A stretch of 64,000 nucleotides of DNA from Haliclystus octoradiatus. Lineage: Eukaryota; Cnidaria; Staurozoa; Stauromedusae; Haliclystidae. The notes below the pieces were generated by a model, which worked only from the letters and a program-made list of their open reading frames with translations, was not told where the DNA came from and ran no database searches. Shown piece after piece: positions 1-10,338 of the stretch; position 1 is the stretch's first letter; the number at the start of each line of letters is the position of its first letter. Both the position numbers and the translations under genes were made by a program. The stretch lies in contig OU744447.1 of the NCBI GenBank assembly GCA_916610825.1, positions 17,569,063 through 17,633,062 of the forward strand, written 5' to 3'.

Positions 1-3000
1 ATCACTGTTGACGTTAAAATTGGTACAATATGAGATGGAAATTTACTTATATTATCTGCAACACGGGTCAACATTCGAGCTCCATTGGCATGATCACCTC
101 GTTTTACATGAATTTTTACAAGAATGTAGCTATGAAGTAATAATAAGTTCTGACTCATTTCTAAAGGAATATGAATTTGACGATCTCTTAACTCTTTATA
201 CATACTGAATAAAACGTCATGCGCTGTACGATAATTACCAGATTCTTGATCATCTTTTGCAATTATAACAGCTGTTTTTGCTGCCTCTTCATACCTCTCC
301 AACGCCATATATAATTGAAATAAAAACTTTGCATCTTTAGGTAAGCCATCATCCTCACCCATAAGATAATCAATTAATGCATGTGTTAGTTGCTCGTTCT
401 TTGCATTTGCAACACATTCAATTGCTGTTTGAATCGCTAATCCATCTTCTGTAGTGGGGCATTGAAGAAGATGATTAAGGGCTTTGTTGTATTGTTCTGA
501 TTTCAAATAAAATTTACCAGCCAAATAATGATTCACATCATTTTCAAAGTACAATGCTATACTATTAAATTCTTCTTTGCTAGCGTTATCTCCTATGATT
601 TCAGCATATGTCTCCATTTGTTGATGCTGTTGAGCTAATTGGAATGCATCATGATTACAATGAGATAAAACTAAAAACTGAATAGCAGAAGTGAAATCTC
701 CAAGTCTTTGGAAAAATGAAGCCACTAACTTTGCCCCGTCTGTTGATTGTGTTTCTTTCACAACTGCAACAGCATCTTCAGGTTTATTTAAATGATCTAA
801 ACAAATTCTAATGACACTCAAATGATCATTTGCAGAACGATATGCTGTCAACGCATCTTTGTACTTCCCTTCTGTTTCTTTAGCTTTGGCATATTGTAAA
901 AGTAGTTTTGAAGAAGTCACATGCTGTAAGAGTTGACCAACCTTGTTCCAATCTTTGATTTTCATATAAACCGTGGCAGCTTTATCCCAACTTTGAGCAC
1001 TTTCATATAATGCGGCTGCTTCTGTATATTGTTTAATACCTTCCAGTAGAGCAGCACAATCTTTCTTCAATTGAACGTTATTCGATTTGTTCGCTATACC
1101 AACACCCCTAGAAATATCTCCCAGGCGGATAGCCATGCGGGCAATTCCAGCAGAACATAATTGATCATGATCTTTAAATTCTGATGAATTTGTTACGCCA
1201 TTTTCAAAATATAGTAGCGCATTTGGATAATCACCAACAAATTCTAATTGTTGGCCATATTCCCTTGAGATGAAAGGAATTTGCTGTGGGTCAAGTGTCT
1301 TAGCAAGCTCTAGCGCCTGATCCCAGTGTAAAAGATCACAGCGCATATCAAGGGTGGCTTTTGGATAATTTGACGATAAGAATAGATCCTGTGCTAAATT
1401 GTAATCACATAAAAATGTAGCAATATAACCGGAAAGGAGATTTTTATCCTCAATATGTTTTACTTTCTCAAGAGATAAAACCATAGCAACATCACCAAGT
1501 TTGCGATATACTTTAATTGCCAACGACATATCTAATTGTTTTGCAGCCGCAACAGCAAGCCTATGCCATTGAGACGGTTCATCAGCCAGAATACATGTAT
1601 TCCAGGCATCTGTGAAACGCTTGGTGACTAGTAAATTTTCAAATTGATCAACAGCATTGGTTTGATTGGCTTCTTCCACATTATTGGACGATGCAGCTGT
1701 TAACATTATTCTGGTAAGTTTTCCTGTTTGAGATTGACATGTCAGCTCCCCTTCGTATAGCATCAATGGATTATGTTCAAATGAAAGACGGTTTGTATTT
1801 GTAAGCATACACGTTGGACCATCTACTGTGTCCATAGAATATACATAAGTATAAACTTTATCATCATCATGGGCACAAAACAAACCTTTTTCAATCAACC
1901 AGTTGTCCCACAATATCTTTTTAACTGTAGGTGGAAATGATTCAATCTCCAGCGTAGAATCATTCACTGGATTATATATAAACGCGTCACTTTTATCATC
2001 TATAAATATTAATCTTGTGCCTGTTGGATCTGTATAAACCTTTTTTATTCCAACAACATGTTGAAACTCATTAACATATTTCCAATCCTCAAGAAAGAAA
2101 TAACACAATTTTCCAGAATCAGTTCCGTAAACAAGGAAATCGGTTGTGAGGCAGAAACTGTTAATAATTTGGTTCGTATCTTTATCTGGGAATAATTTTG
2201 CTTCACGTTCTTCCTCTCCCTCTCCAGTTTCACTTTCAATTAGGTGCAATTGTATTTTTCCGTCAAACATTGCTGCAGCATATTCATGGTTTAACTGAAT
2301 AGAATCAATATTTCCTAAATATTCCCTATCCCTCAGTAGTTTTGATGTGCCATCTGTTATAAGTGAAAACCACACTCTATTGTTCATACCAAAGGCTAAG
2401 TGATCAGGACCTACTCCAATAAACGATGGTTCCAAATTGGTGCTGACTGATATCAACTGTTCTTGATTGATATCATCAATTATTGATACTTCTCGTAAAG
2501 ATGTCAGGTATGCTACTTTTGTGCCACAGGCATCACCAAGTATAGGTAATTTCATCAAATAGACGTAAAGTGCTCCTTTGTCTGTGCTAACAGCAAGTAG
2601 TTGTCCATCGTCAGTCCAGGAGATTTTGTCTAATTGTCCTTCCAGATCATCAAGCTCAATAATTGATGTAATTTCAGTCATATCAGATAAATCATGAACT
2701 TTGATACTTTTATCGCCACATGATGCAGCTTTGCGAAGTGATAATGATATACTAATATCATAAAGTTCATCTTTGTGATCTCGTGTTTGGAATAGCTCTT
2801 GACCGATTTCTTTCATGTGGGTTGAAATGACAATCAAAAACCCAGCTGAGAACCCAATCATGATGTAGCCATCACCAAACCATTTGTAAGCCACAATTGT
2901 ACCATAGCGTGGTTGAAATGCCAACTCAACAGGATTGTCTGGATCATTTAAATTGAACAGTAGAAGCGTTTTCTTACCAACCAATAAACTAATGGTTGTT

Positions 3001-3596
3001 TCACCTTGACCAACCCGCTCGTCTGTTTTCATTACTGAGAATTGCATCCCTGATGGGTCTAATCTTGTACTTGTTTGACGTATTGTGTCTCCATCTGCAT
3101 TGCTGATGCTAACAACTCGATCTTCACCTCCAAGTGCCAACATATTTTCAGAATTCCAAGCACCACATGTAATTTTTTTAGAATGCTTACCAAGGATTGG
3201 TATTTTACGTGATGTTTGGTGATTGTATATCAATACATTTCCTTTCAATGTACCAATGACAAGTAAATGACCTATTCTAGACCATGCTAAAAATGTCAAA
3301 GTGTCCTTCACACCACTTTCAAGTTGTGTTGTTTTGAAACTATTTGCATCCCATAGATGAATAATCCCAGATTTATCATTGATTATTGCTAACGTATCCC
3401 CATCCTTATCCCATGACAAACCATTGCAATTACCAGGCAGTACAATTTCTTCTTTTAATTCACCATTGCGGTTATAAATCGTAACTGTTTTCTTTGATCC
3501 AGTTGAGGCAATGAAATTGCCTTGACTGTTTTGCCATGCAAATTTAACACCAGAATTTCCATGAACGCGATCAGGGATAGTAAAAACACACTTCAT
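1..3596 (-). CDS. WDR19: WDR19 / IFT144, intraflagellar transport complex A subunit (3' end beyond window)
   Basis: One open frame runs from an ATG at 3596 to the left edge: 1198 codons with no intron or stop. I checked the frame at 3596, 2051, 617 and 38. The protein starts MKCVFTIPDRV and contains hallmark WDR19 stretches such as HQTSRKIPILGKHSKKITCG, LPILGDACGTKVAYLTSL and, at the edge, ISKFPSHIVPILTST. The N-terminal half forms WD40-type beta-propellers and the C-terminal half TPR-like alpha-solenoid. Vertebrate WDR19 is about 1340 aa, so roughly 145 C-terminal residues, including the cysteine-rich end, lie outside the window. The family is a core subunit of the IFT-A complex, which drives retrograde transport and membrane-protein entry in cilia. 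The absence of introns is odd: the vertebrate gene has dozens. Identity is secure from sequence recognition; the intron-free state over 3.6 kb is directly seen. Confidence 0.96.
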   Translation of the reverse strand, partial: MKCVFTIPDRVHGNSGVKFAWQNSQGNFIASTGSKKTVTIYNRNGELKEEIVLPGNCNGLSWDKDGDTLAIINDKSGIIHLWDANSFKTTQLESGVKDTLTFLAWSRIGHLLVIGTLKGNVLIYNHQTSRKIPILGKHSKKITCGAWNSENMLALGGEDRVVSISNADGDTIRQTSTRLDPSGMQFSVMKTDERVGQGETTISLLVGKKTLLLFNLNDPDNPVELAFQPRYGTIVAYKWFGDGYIMIGFSAGFLIVISTHMKEIGQELFQTRDHKDELYDISISLSLRKAASCGDKSIKVHDLSDMTEITSIIELDDLEGQLDKISWTDDGQLLAVSTDKGALYVYLMKLPILGDACGTKVAYLTSLREVSIIDDINQEQLISVSTNLEPSFIGVGPDHLAFGMNNRVWFSLITDGTSKLLRDREYLGNIDSIQLNHEYAAAMFDGKIQLHLIESETGEGEEEREAKLFPDKDTNQIINSFCLTTDFLVYGTDSGKLCYFFLEDWKYVNEFQHVVGIKKVYTDPTGTRLIFIDDKSDAFIYNPVNDSTLEIESFPPTVKKILWDNWLIEKGLFCAHDDDKVYTYVYSMDTVDGPTCMLTNTNRLSFEHNPLMLYEGELTCQSQTGKLTRIMLTAASSNNVEEANQTNAVDQFENLLVTKRFTDAWNTCILADEPSQWHRLAVAAAKQLDMSLAIKVYRKLGDVAMVLSLEKVKHIEDKNLLSGYIATFLCDYNLAQDLFLSSNYPKATLDMRCDLLHWDQALELAKTLDPQQIPFISREYGQQLEFVGDYPNALLYFENGVTNSSEFKDHDQLCSAGIARMAIRLGDISRGVGIANKSNNVQLKKDCAALLEGIKQYTEAAALYESAQSWDKAATVYMKIKDWNKVGQLLQHVTSSKLLLQYAKAKETEGKYKDALTAYRSANDHLSVIRICLDHLNKPEDAVAVVKETQSTDGAKLVASFFQRLGDFTSAIQFLVLSHCNHDAFQLAQQHQQMETYAEIIGDNASKEEFNSIALYFENDVNHYLAGKFYLKSEQYNKALNHLLQCPTTEDGLAIQTAIECVANAKNEQLTHALIDYLMGEDDGLPKDAKFLFQLYMALERYEEAAKTAVIIAKDDQESGNYRTAHDVLFSMYKELRDRQIHIPLEMSQNLLLLHSYILVKIHVKRGDHANGARMLTRVADNISKFPSHIVPILTSTV

Positions 3597-3744
3597 CCCG
3601 TTCGAACAAGAGTATTACTAATTTACAAGATTCATGGTCAAATCAATAAAATACTGATGGATTTCTAGCACATTATAAACGTAGAGTTATCAATACCAAA
3701 CACTACAGCAGATCAAAATTTAGTAAATCTCTGTTGTTGAGGAT

Positions 3745-3758
3745 GTTGCCAAGGCCTG
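3745..3758. promoter_or_regulatory. X-box-like (RFX) motif upstream of WDR19
   Basis: GTTGCC-AA-GGCCTG lies about 150 bp upstream of the WDR19 start codon. The GTTGCC half matches the RFX X-box consensus GTNRCC exactly; the other half matches only in part. X-boxes at this distance are typical of ciliary genes, which fits an IFT subunit. The match is imperfect, so this is a suggestion. Confidence 0.4.
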
Positions 3759-3760
3759 AA

Positions 3761-3773
3761 TACGCATGCGTTA
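3761..3773. promoter_or_regulatory. NRF1-like palindrome, WDR19 promoter
   Basis: TACGCATGCGTTA sits about 165 bp upstream of the WDR19 ATG, at the centre of a longer near-palindrome (TGAATA ... TATTCA, about 3757-3778). The CGCATGCG core is that of the NRF1 site. The same core is found upstream of TMEM60 and SETD3. Confidence 0.5.
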
Positions 3774-5066
3774 TTCAGTTCACCAACTGACCAACAGGCA
3801 AGTGACAACAACAGCTAGGCAAGAGCCTCTATCCCGTGTTCCGCTCCATGAAACTGAGAGTCGCTGCACTCGGGCTAGAGGAATTTCTTACTAAAAGTTG
3901 GCCCACCATTTCAGAATTCGGAAATGCCCAATCACATGCGACCTTGAGATCACGTGGAGCTGTAAGCCTTCTTGATTGGTTGAAATCTTCCTACGTCATG
4001 AAGACTGACTCATCATTTTTTCAATAATATTAAAAATTTCAAAAGTCTGCTTCCATGCTTCGAATCATTCTACATTTTGTGACTGGATTTTAATTATAAT
4101 AGAGTTTGTTCATGAGATAATATCTGGTGTTGGGTTTTAAACTTTGATAACCCAATTCGTCAGAAGATTTCTGTTAGCAGCTGGCAGCTGCCTCGAAAAA
4201 TTGGCAGTTAAGTTTGATAAACTCAGCCTATAAAGTACAAAGCATGTTGCATTATCATTTATATATACATATGGATGAGTGGCGCTTGTATATTAGATAT
4301 TAACATTGTCATACTCTCGTTTGAATCAAGGATATGAAGCATCGTTTGTTTTTGATAATATTCCATAAATATGGGAGCGATGAACGCTAATAGTTTATGA
4401 CTTGAGAGATGAGCTTATGGCACTGTGTACAATCAGAATTATTTCGTTGATCTCACCCTTCTATGCATGATGTTGCATCGATCTAGCCTTGCTTTTTTGA
4501 GGCTCAATGATGATGTTCAAAGTGTTTCAACTCAATGACTGCACGTAATTATAGATACCTATTTCCACAAATAGAGTCTACCAAACTGTTTTCACGATCA
4601 TGGTCGGTCTTCCAATCGCATCATTCTGATAAGTGTTTTATTTTGCATAATTCACATTTGTTGGGGACAAAAATATAACAACACAGAGACAGAGTAAGGT
4701 TTGCTCAATGCCCATATCAACTTGCAGATGCTTTGAATCAAAATTATTTTGTTGTAGAACTTGTTGCAGTCTCAATCGTTATCTTTGTATTATATCTGCA
4801 AGCATATGTCTTGGAGGTGATTTCCCTTTCTTCGTGTATCACTTATTGTTTCATATGTAGGAAATTTCAATATCAACTATTGAGTAACTTTTTAGATTTC
4901 ATATAAATATTCTATAAACTTGAAAACATTCCATTTCTGACCTGCTTGAAGATGAGATAAGATAATTTGGAATTATTGCAAACCTGCCTTCCAAATTGAA
5001 AATATTGCAATTTGCGTACCTGAGATTCAATCAAGTTTAGTTAAAATCCTACGTAGGAAAGTCTGC

Positions 5067-5092
5067 TGCGCGCCTGAGATCTCAGGCGCGCA
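5067..5092. repeat. Perfect 26-bp GC-rich palindrome
   Basis: The left half TGCGCGCCTGAGA is followed directly by its exact reverse complement. A second perfect palindrome, TCCTACGTAGGA, lies 9 bp to the left at 5047-5058. GC-rich palindromes stand out in this AT-rich sequence. Confidence 0.85.
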
Positions 5093-6837
5093 CAACAAAC
5101 TTTTCAGTCTGGCCTGCCTCTGTTACAATGAGGATTATTTAAGCATGCTTAGCCTGGTGATCGAACAATGATGATCACCGTTTTCAGATAGACCCAGCTT
5201 TCTCAGCCGGTAAGAACACTATAGGTTTAGATGTTGGAATTCAAGTTTCTCCAAAATTAATTTCAGGTCTGTCCTGTTTTATGTGTTGCACGAAGGGTCA
5301 CTTGTGCCTCAAATTTCACTTCAATCTATGCAAGAGAATTAATACCCCCCAGAAAATGTGAAATAATCCTCAACAGGAAAATGTTGCTGCTATTTAGTAA
5401 CAATGTACGCCAGATGTACAAAAATACAGGATCCAGGTTCCGGCATACTAAGTACATAATACTCAAAATACATCAAATAGAGAAGTAAACAAATTAAAAC
5501 AATATATCATTCATCTTTAGCATTGTTTTGGGCAATTTCTAGGCTCATGTGTCTAAACAGGAGTAGGCCTACAATAAATGTGATTTAGGCAATTACAGGA
5601 CGCAAGCAATATAGTAAGAAATCATCTTTCTACAATAATAATAATTACACAAATCGAATCCTATGCTACAAGCTCTAATAGTTAGTTACTCTATGTTCCA
5701 GTGCGGGTGACCAGGTGAATTCTCTGTCATGTAGGACACTAAATTACATAGATGTTGATCTCTCTTTGCCCAACAGCCTATTTTTTATGCAGATAAGAAA
5801 GAAGAGACATGCTTCAAGACAAGCACACCAATTGATGAAGTTCAGGGAAATCATGCAAAGCGTCCACAGAACAAATTTTCTGCTAATCAGGCTGGCTGGC
5901 TGGCATGCTCTTAAAACAGTTTTATGAAGAGAAAATGGAACTCTACATTGTTCATGTAAACATTGAAATTCAAAATTCAATCGTCATCTTATTGGTTATT
6001 TAATAACCTTTTAGGCAATTTTGTTGGTCCTGTTACGATTGAGGCTGCATCAAAATATTTCAATATTGATTGTATATTTATCTTGAAAATGAATATTATT
6101 TATTTTAAATTTTGTAAATAAATGTTATTTTTAGCAACATAACTAATGCAATATCAGTGTCATATAACATGTTCAATGAAATATTTTGCTTACTGCAAGA
6201 CTGCAAATTATCCAAACTGTGCGCCCATGCTGAAATAACTTTAACGCCAAAATTTGATAACATTAGGTTACCTCTATTTTTAAACTTGAAGGTTTCTCAA
6301 CTAAAAATATATGCTATAAACTCCATCACCAAGAGGATGAATAAGTCCTAGGTATTGTTACAAAGTTAGTCTCCATTGGCTTCTTATTATGAAAATCATG
6401 GGATAATATAAATACTTCCTATTGTGAAAATCATGGGATTATACACCAGAAAAAGGATAACTTCTTTCTATCATAACACATTAAATAAGATTGCCTTACG
6501 ACCAATTACGCCCTTGCGATTTGTAAATGACCTAAAAAAAGGTAAAAAAAGTATGCCTATAAATAAATACCCTTAGAGTTTTAGCAATTCATGTATAGTT
6601 ATCTGATGCTGCTGTACGCCGCAAGGAGAACATTTCAACAATCATAGAAGACGGAAGACAAAGTTAGAAAGAAATCAGCGACTTAAGCATACTAAAGCAT
6701 ATATCACATATGTTGAAGTTTCAACTAATCTTGATAATGACACTCATCTGATTAAAGATATAAAAGAGATTTACAAATGATCGATTAAATTTGCTGCGTA
6801 TTGATTCACTGGATTCACATAGGATAAAATCTTACAG

Positions 6838-6985
6838 CTAGAGTTCGACAAAAGTAGGAATCAGAAGATTGGAGTAAATTCAGAAGGAAATTGATATTTT
6901 ACCATTTATTGGTCAACTCAAACATCAACAAAAAATTGAAAAGAAAATGTTTAAGTGCCTCTGGGATTCCAGAATACTCTTTAGA
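6838..6985 (-). repeat. Dispersed repeat family copy 1 (about 150 bp)
   Basis: Read on the minus strand it matches the segments at 24785-24945, 28205-28390 and 45395-45515. Shared blocks are ATCAATTT-CTTCTGAATTT and GATTCCTACTTTTGTCG, in the same order. Function unknown; most likely a short non-autonomous transposon. Confidence 0.65.
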
Positions 6986-7567
6986 TAACAACATATAAAT
7001 AATAATAATAATAATTACTAGTATGTAAAGTGTGCTGTAGTATGCTACTTGGCCTAGGTTAATCCGAAGTATTAGTAGGTTAGAAGTCCTGAAAATGTGA
7101 AAAATGAAGAGAAGAAGACAAACAAATGGGCAATTGGGCATTGGCCAGCCTAGCATAAATGAGTCAGTATATGCATATGGATTAGTAAAGTTCAACGTTA
7201 TGACAACAACAGACATAATTTTTAGTTGATCAGTTGCAGTTGATCGTATTTACTGTCTTATTGATACCAACCTGGCTAGGTTCGGACCGTCACTCTGCGT
7301 CTGCGAAGCAACCTTCTCAAATTCCAGTTTCTGGTAAAGAAAACGATTGGTTGCTTTACAATAAATTATGTTCTTACATTCAAAACACTTTGAGTTAAAT
7401 TACCATCAAGAAGAAAATGATAATAGAGAGCATTTTGAGCTTTTAGAAATGAAACAGGATAACATATGATCAAGACGTCGAACTTGGCAATGTCGAACAT
7501 TCATTTTGTTTTTACTTTTGTCATTTCAATAGCAGTCTCGGCTAGACTTTGGGTTTTAGCGAGGTTT

Positions 7568-7579
7568 TACGCATGCGCA
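7568..7579. promoter_or_regulatory. NRF1-like palindrome, TMEM60 promoter
   Basis: TACGCATGCGCA lies about 160 bp upstream of the TMEM60 ATG and closely fits the NRF1 consensus YGCGCAYGCGCR core. A similar element stands at a comparable distance from WDR19. Confidence 0.5.
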
Positions 7580-7740
7580 TTGCAAAATATGTTTCTTAGT
7601 GGGCCCGCTTTTTACCCTCATTGATGTTAGCCTGTATGAAATGGAGTTCTGACGTAATGCACACAGGCTAACGGCGTTTGACTAAACAACAGCTACATCA
7701 AAATTACTTTAATATTTTTGTTCAGTGAGCCCGCCATAAA

Positions 7741-8154
7741 ATGGCATTTGTTCACAGAGCTTGTATTACGTGGTCATTTGTCACATTATTTTTCATGTTA
7801 TGTGTATTTAGATTAGATAATGAGACATCATGGCTTTGGTTTTTGGTTTTTACCCCAATCTGGGTTTTGGATGCGGCTGCAATTTTATGTTTAACAGCAG
7901 TAACAGTTATGCATTTCCATCATGGATTAAATCCTTACAACGATTTTAATTTAGGGAAATGGAGAAAAGTATGGCTACTAATTGTGTATTTTTTACAAAT
8001 ATCTTTCTTTTTGGCATTATGTGCTAAGTTAGATAAGCTAACATCATCTTCATATTATTATATTTTTATTCCGTTATGGATGATGCTCACAATGTTGACT
8101 GTTGACGGAGTTGCTGCCTCGATCTGTTCTGCAAGAAACCCACATCGTGATTGA
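7741..8154 (+). CDS. TMEM60: TMEM60, small four-pass membrane protein
   Basis: A single-exon frame of 137 aa, close to the 133 aa of human TMEM60, which also has a single coding exon. Family signatures include TWSFVTLFFMLCVFRLD near the N-terminus, WLWFLVFTPIWVLDA (about residues 31-45), FFLALCAKLDKLTS (about 88-102) and YYYIFIPLWMML (about 104-115). Four hydrophobic segments fit four transmembrane helices. The family's biochemical role is not established. The ATG follows an in-frame-neutral leader with AAA directly before it. A polyadenylation signal AATAAA is at 8264-8269, about 110 bp past the stop. Gene and signal together suggest a compact one-exon transcription unit. Confidence 0.93.
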   Translation: MAFVHRACITWSFVTLFFMLCVFRLDNETSWLWFLVFTPIWVLDAAAILCLTAVTVMHFHHGLNPYNDFNLGKWRKVWLLIVYFLQISFFLALCAKLDKLTSSSYYYIFIPLWMMLTMLTVDGVAASICSARNPHRD

Positions 8155-8263
8155 TAAATCTATGGCCGTTGATTTAATGTTTTTAATTGATGACCCACCT
8201 TCGATTCAAAGATTTCTACTGTGAATTATTATTTATTTGTACCCCGAATTTCACCTAAATTTC

Positions 8264-8269
8264 AATAAA
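8264..8269 (+). terminator. Poly(A) signal of TMEM60
   Basis: AATAAA about 110 bp downstream of the TMEM60 stop codon, in the expected orientation and before the SETD3 promoter region. Confidence 0.6.
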
Positions 8270-8465
8270 TGGACCTAGAAGTCTGATTTGTGTATGCTTG
8301 AAAAATACCTGTTAGTTCGACTTATAAGGGGAAAGGAATTTGGCGTCGTACTTTACAACGATGATTGTAAGCGAACAAGAAAACAGTAATATACCTATTA
8401 ATTAAATGTTACTAAATTTCAAATTTACAGAGAGTCTGCAAGTAGGCTAGGATAACACTCTTCCC

Positions 8466-8477
8466 TACGCATGCGTA
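8466..8477. promoter_or_regulatory. NRF1-like perfect palindrome, SETD3 promoter
   Basis: TACGCATGCGTA is a perfect 12-bp palindrome with the NRF1 core, followed by a locally GC-richer stretch (CTGCCGCGCC). It lies about 300 bp upstream of the inferred 5' UTR donor of SETD3 at 8763/8764, marking the likely start region of that transcript. Confidence 0.5.
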
Positions 8478-8763
8478 TTGCTGCCGCGCCTCGTCTACAA
8501 TGCGTCGCCGCATTTTGGTTTGTGGATAGTAATAATTGTCATTGATTGTCTCTTGGATGTCTGGCAGACTTTGTGGAGTTTGGATTTCTTCTTTTGTTCC
8601 CAATTGCTAATTTGTCTACCGGCATTTTGGTGTATTAATACTGGCTCGTGTACCTGGAAATAATATTTGAATTTGACCTATCTTTATCGATTGAAAGCTA
8701 CATTGGCGTGAGTGTCGAAACTACGAAGTCATTCGAATAGTGAATTCTTCTCGGACAGCTGAG

Positions 8764-10332
8764 GTAAGTCTTGCTTATTAAAAATCATAGTTCTAAAAAT
8801 ATTTGATTGTCGTGTGATCATCTACAATGTTGCAGGTGTATTTAAAAAAGTTCCGTTATTTATGTTAAGCCGCAAATTACAGACACATTGTGTGGGGTGA
8901 AGCTTTACATTTCCTTCACGCGTCGCTAGCCAAAGACCTAAGGACACGACATGGATTTAAGCGATCGTTTTGGCGGTACTGTCATTCCTAACTAACGGTT
9001 CATACCGAAATTGGATGTAGATTTGCTTTGAGCAGTCGTTCCTAACTTATCTCATAATGTTTTATTGTGAACTCAGTCGTAAACTAGGTAGATAAATCAA
9101 GATGTGTTTTGAGGGAGGTGGATGTGCTATTCAGGAAATGGCATCCGATTGTCTGCTGTGATGTGTGAATGTGATTCATTAATTAATGGCATAACATTGG
9201 AGATCGCGCCTTGTGGGCTCAAAGTTTAAAAATGAATGCCATTTTATTTTTCAAGCCATAGATAGACTAATTGTAGTGAATCAGTGCATGTCCGAGAACC
9301 GAGCGCAAAGGCCACCGTTCAATTTTATGCCTTAAAAGGCAAACAATGGACCAATTGAGCCTTATATGCTCAAAGTTGAAAAGTGAATGTCATTTTTCAA
9401 AACACAAATAGTGTAGTGAATTACAGTAGTGTATCACGTAACATATTCGCAGACCAAGCGCAAAGCTCGCTGATCAATTTATGCCTTTAAGCAACCAATT
9501 TGGAGCAAATCCACACTTTGGCAAGGTCAGGAGACACAATCACCCTTCATTGAACTTCCTCCTTTTATCAAGTCAAGTACTCTTCATCAAGCTCACTGTC
9601 AATAAACTTTGTTGTTTCTTAAAATCCTGAAATTTTGAACTTATTGGATATGTTTTTCTAACAGAGAATGTAGAGTGCAGTGTGATCCAGTAACTGTTAG
9701 GGGAGAGCCCGACTGAGGGCTCAATAAAATTGGGACCACCCGTCGCAGGCACATTTTTAGAACAATTAAACTAGTGCAGGCACCTGGCACATCTATGCTG
9801 ATGTGCAACCTCGCAAATCCTATCAAGTATTTTATGATCAAGTCCTTATAAAAAGATTTTGGATGATGTAATAAAAATCATTGTCTATTTTGACTTGCAC
9901 TTGAAGGGGCAAGACAAACAGAATGCTTCTACAAGCTTAATTTTAAAAAAACGCTTAGCAAATATAATTAATTTCATTGATTGCTTCAAATTGTCAGTCA
10001 CAAAAACAATAGGCTACAAATGATAACCGCAATGTAAACACACATGCAAATCTAAGCTCATAGTCCCACCGGTCAATTTTGCCCCTATAGGGCCTAAGCA
10101 AATTTCGTAATACAACCTCCTATGCTTTTGTTAACCAACTGGACATGCAGTGTATTGGAAAAGTCAGGATCCCGTATTGAATGCAAAGTCTGAGCTTGAT
10201 TGACCAAAAATCAAAATTCATAATTTTTTTTTAAACATAAGATTTCAGAAGGTAAAACTGTCTCTTGGACCCTGTGGACAAGTGATTTATTTTTAATCTA
10301 ATGTTTGGATTGTGCTTGATTTATCTTATCAG
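8764..10332 (+). other. Inferred 5' UTR intron of SETD3
   Basis: A consensus donor GAG|GTAAGT at 8764 pairs with a strong acceptor whose AG ends at 10332, after TTATCTTATCAG. The SETD3 ATG follows 6 nt into the next exon. The intron holds two diverged tandem units (about 9197-9345 and 9349-9490) that share GCTCAAAGTT, AGCGCAAAG and TCAATTT-ATGCCTT. It also holds a fragment near 10065-10095 (CCGGTCAATTTTGCCCCT) matching the end of the piggyBac-like MITE at 21003-21209. No coding exon was seen. Splicing is inferred from signals only. Confidence 0.6.
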
Positions 10333-10338
10333 TTTGGA

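Larger units (their letters stand above)
3597..7740. other. Gene-free interval between WDR19 and TMEM60
   Basis: No conserved coding exon was found on either strand; open frames are short and unlike known proteins. It holds the WDR19 promoter motifs, a perfect GC-rich palindrome at 5067-5092, a local duplication near 6385-6445 (GAAAATCATGGGAT repeated), and one copy of a dispersed repeat family at about 6838-6985. WDR19 and TMEM60 are divergently transcribed away from it. Confidence 0.6.

Noticed and set aside
7260-7330. tRNA-like B-box (GGTTCGGACC)
   Set aside because: No matching A-box or cloverleaf stems could be drawn around it.
10312-10338. Nine extra upstream codons for SETD3
   Set aside because: A strong splice acceptor ends at 10332 and the family N-terminus MGKK begins at 10339.
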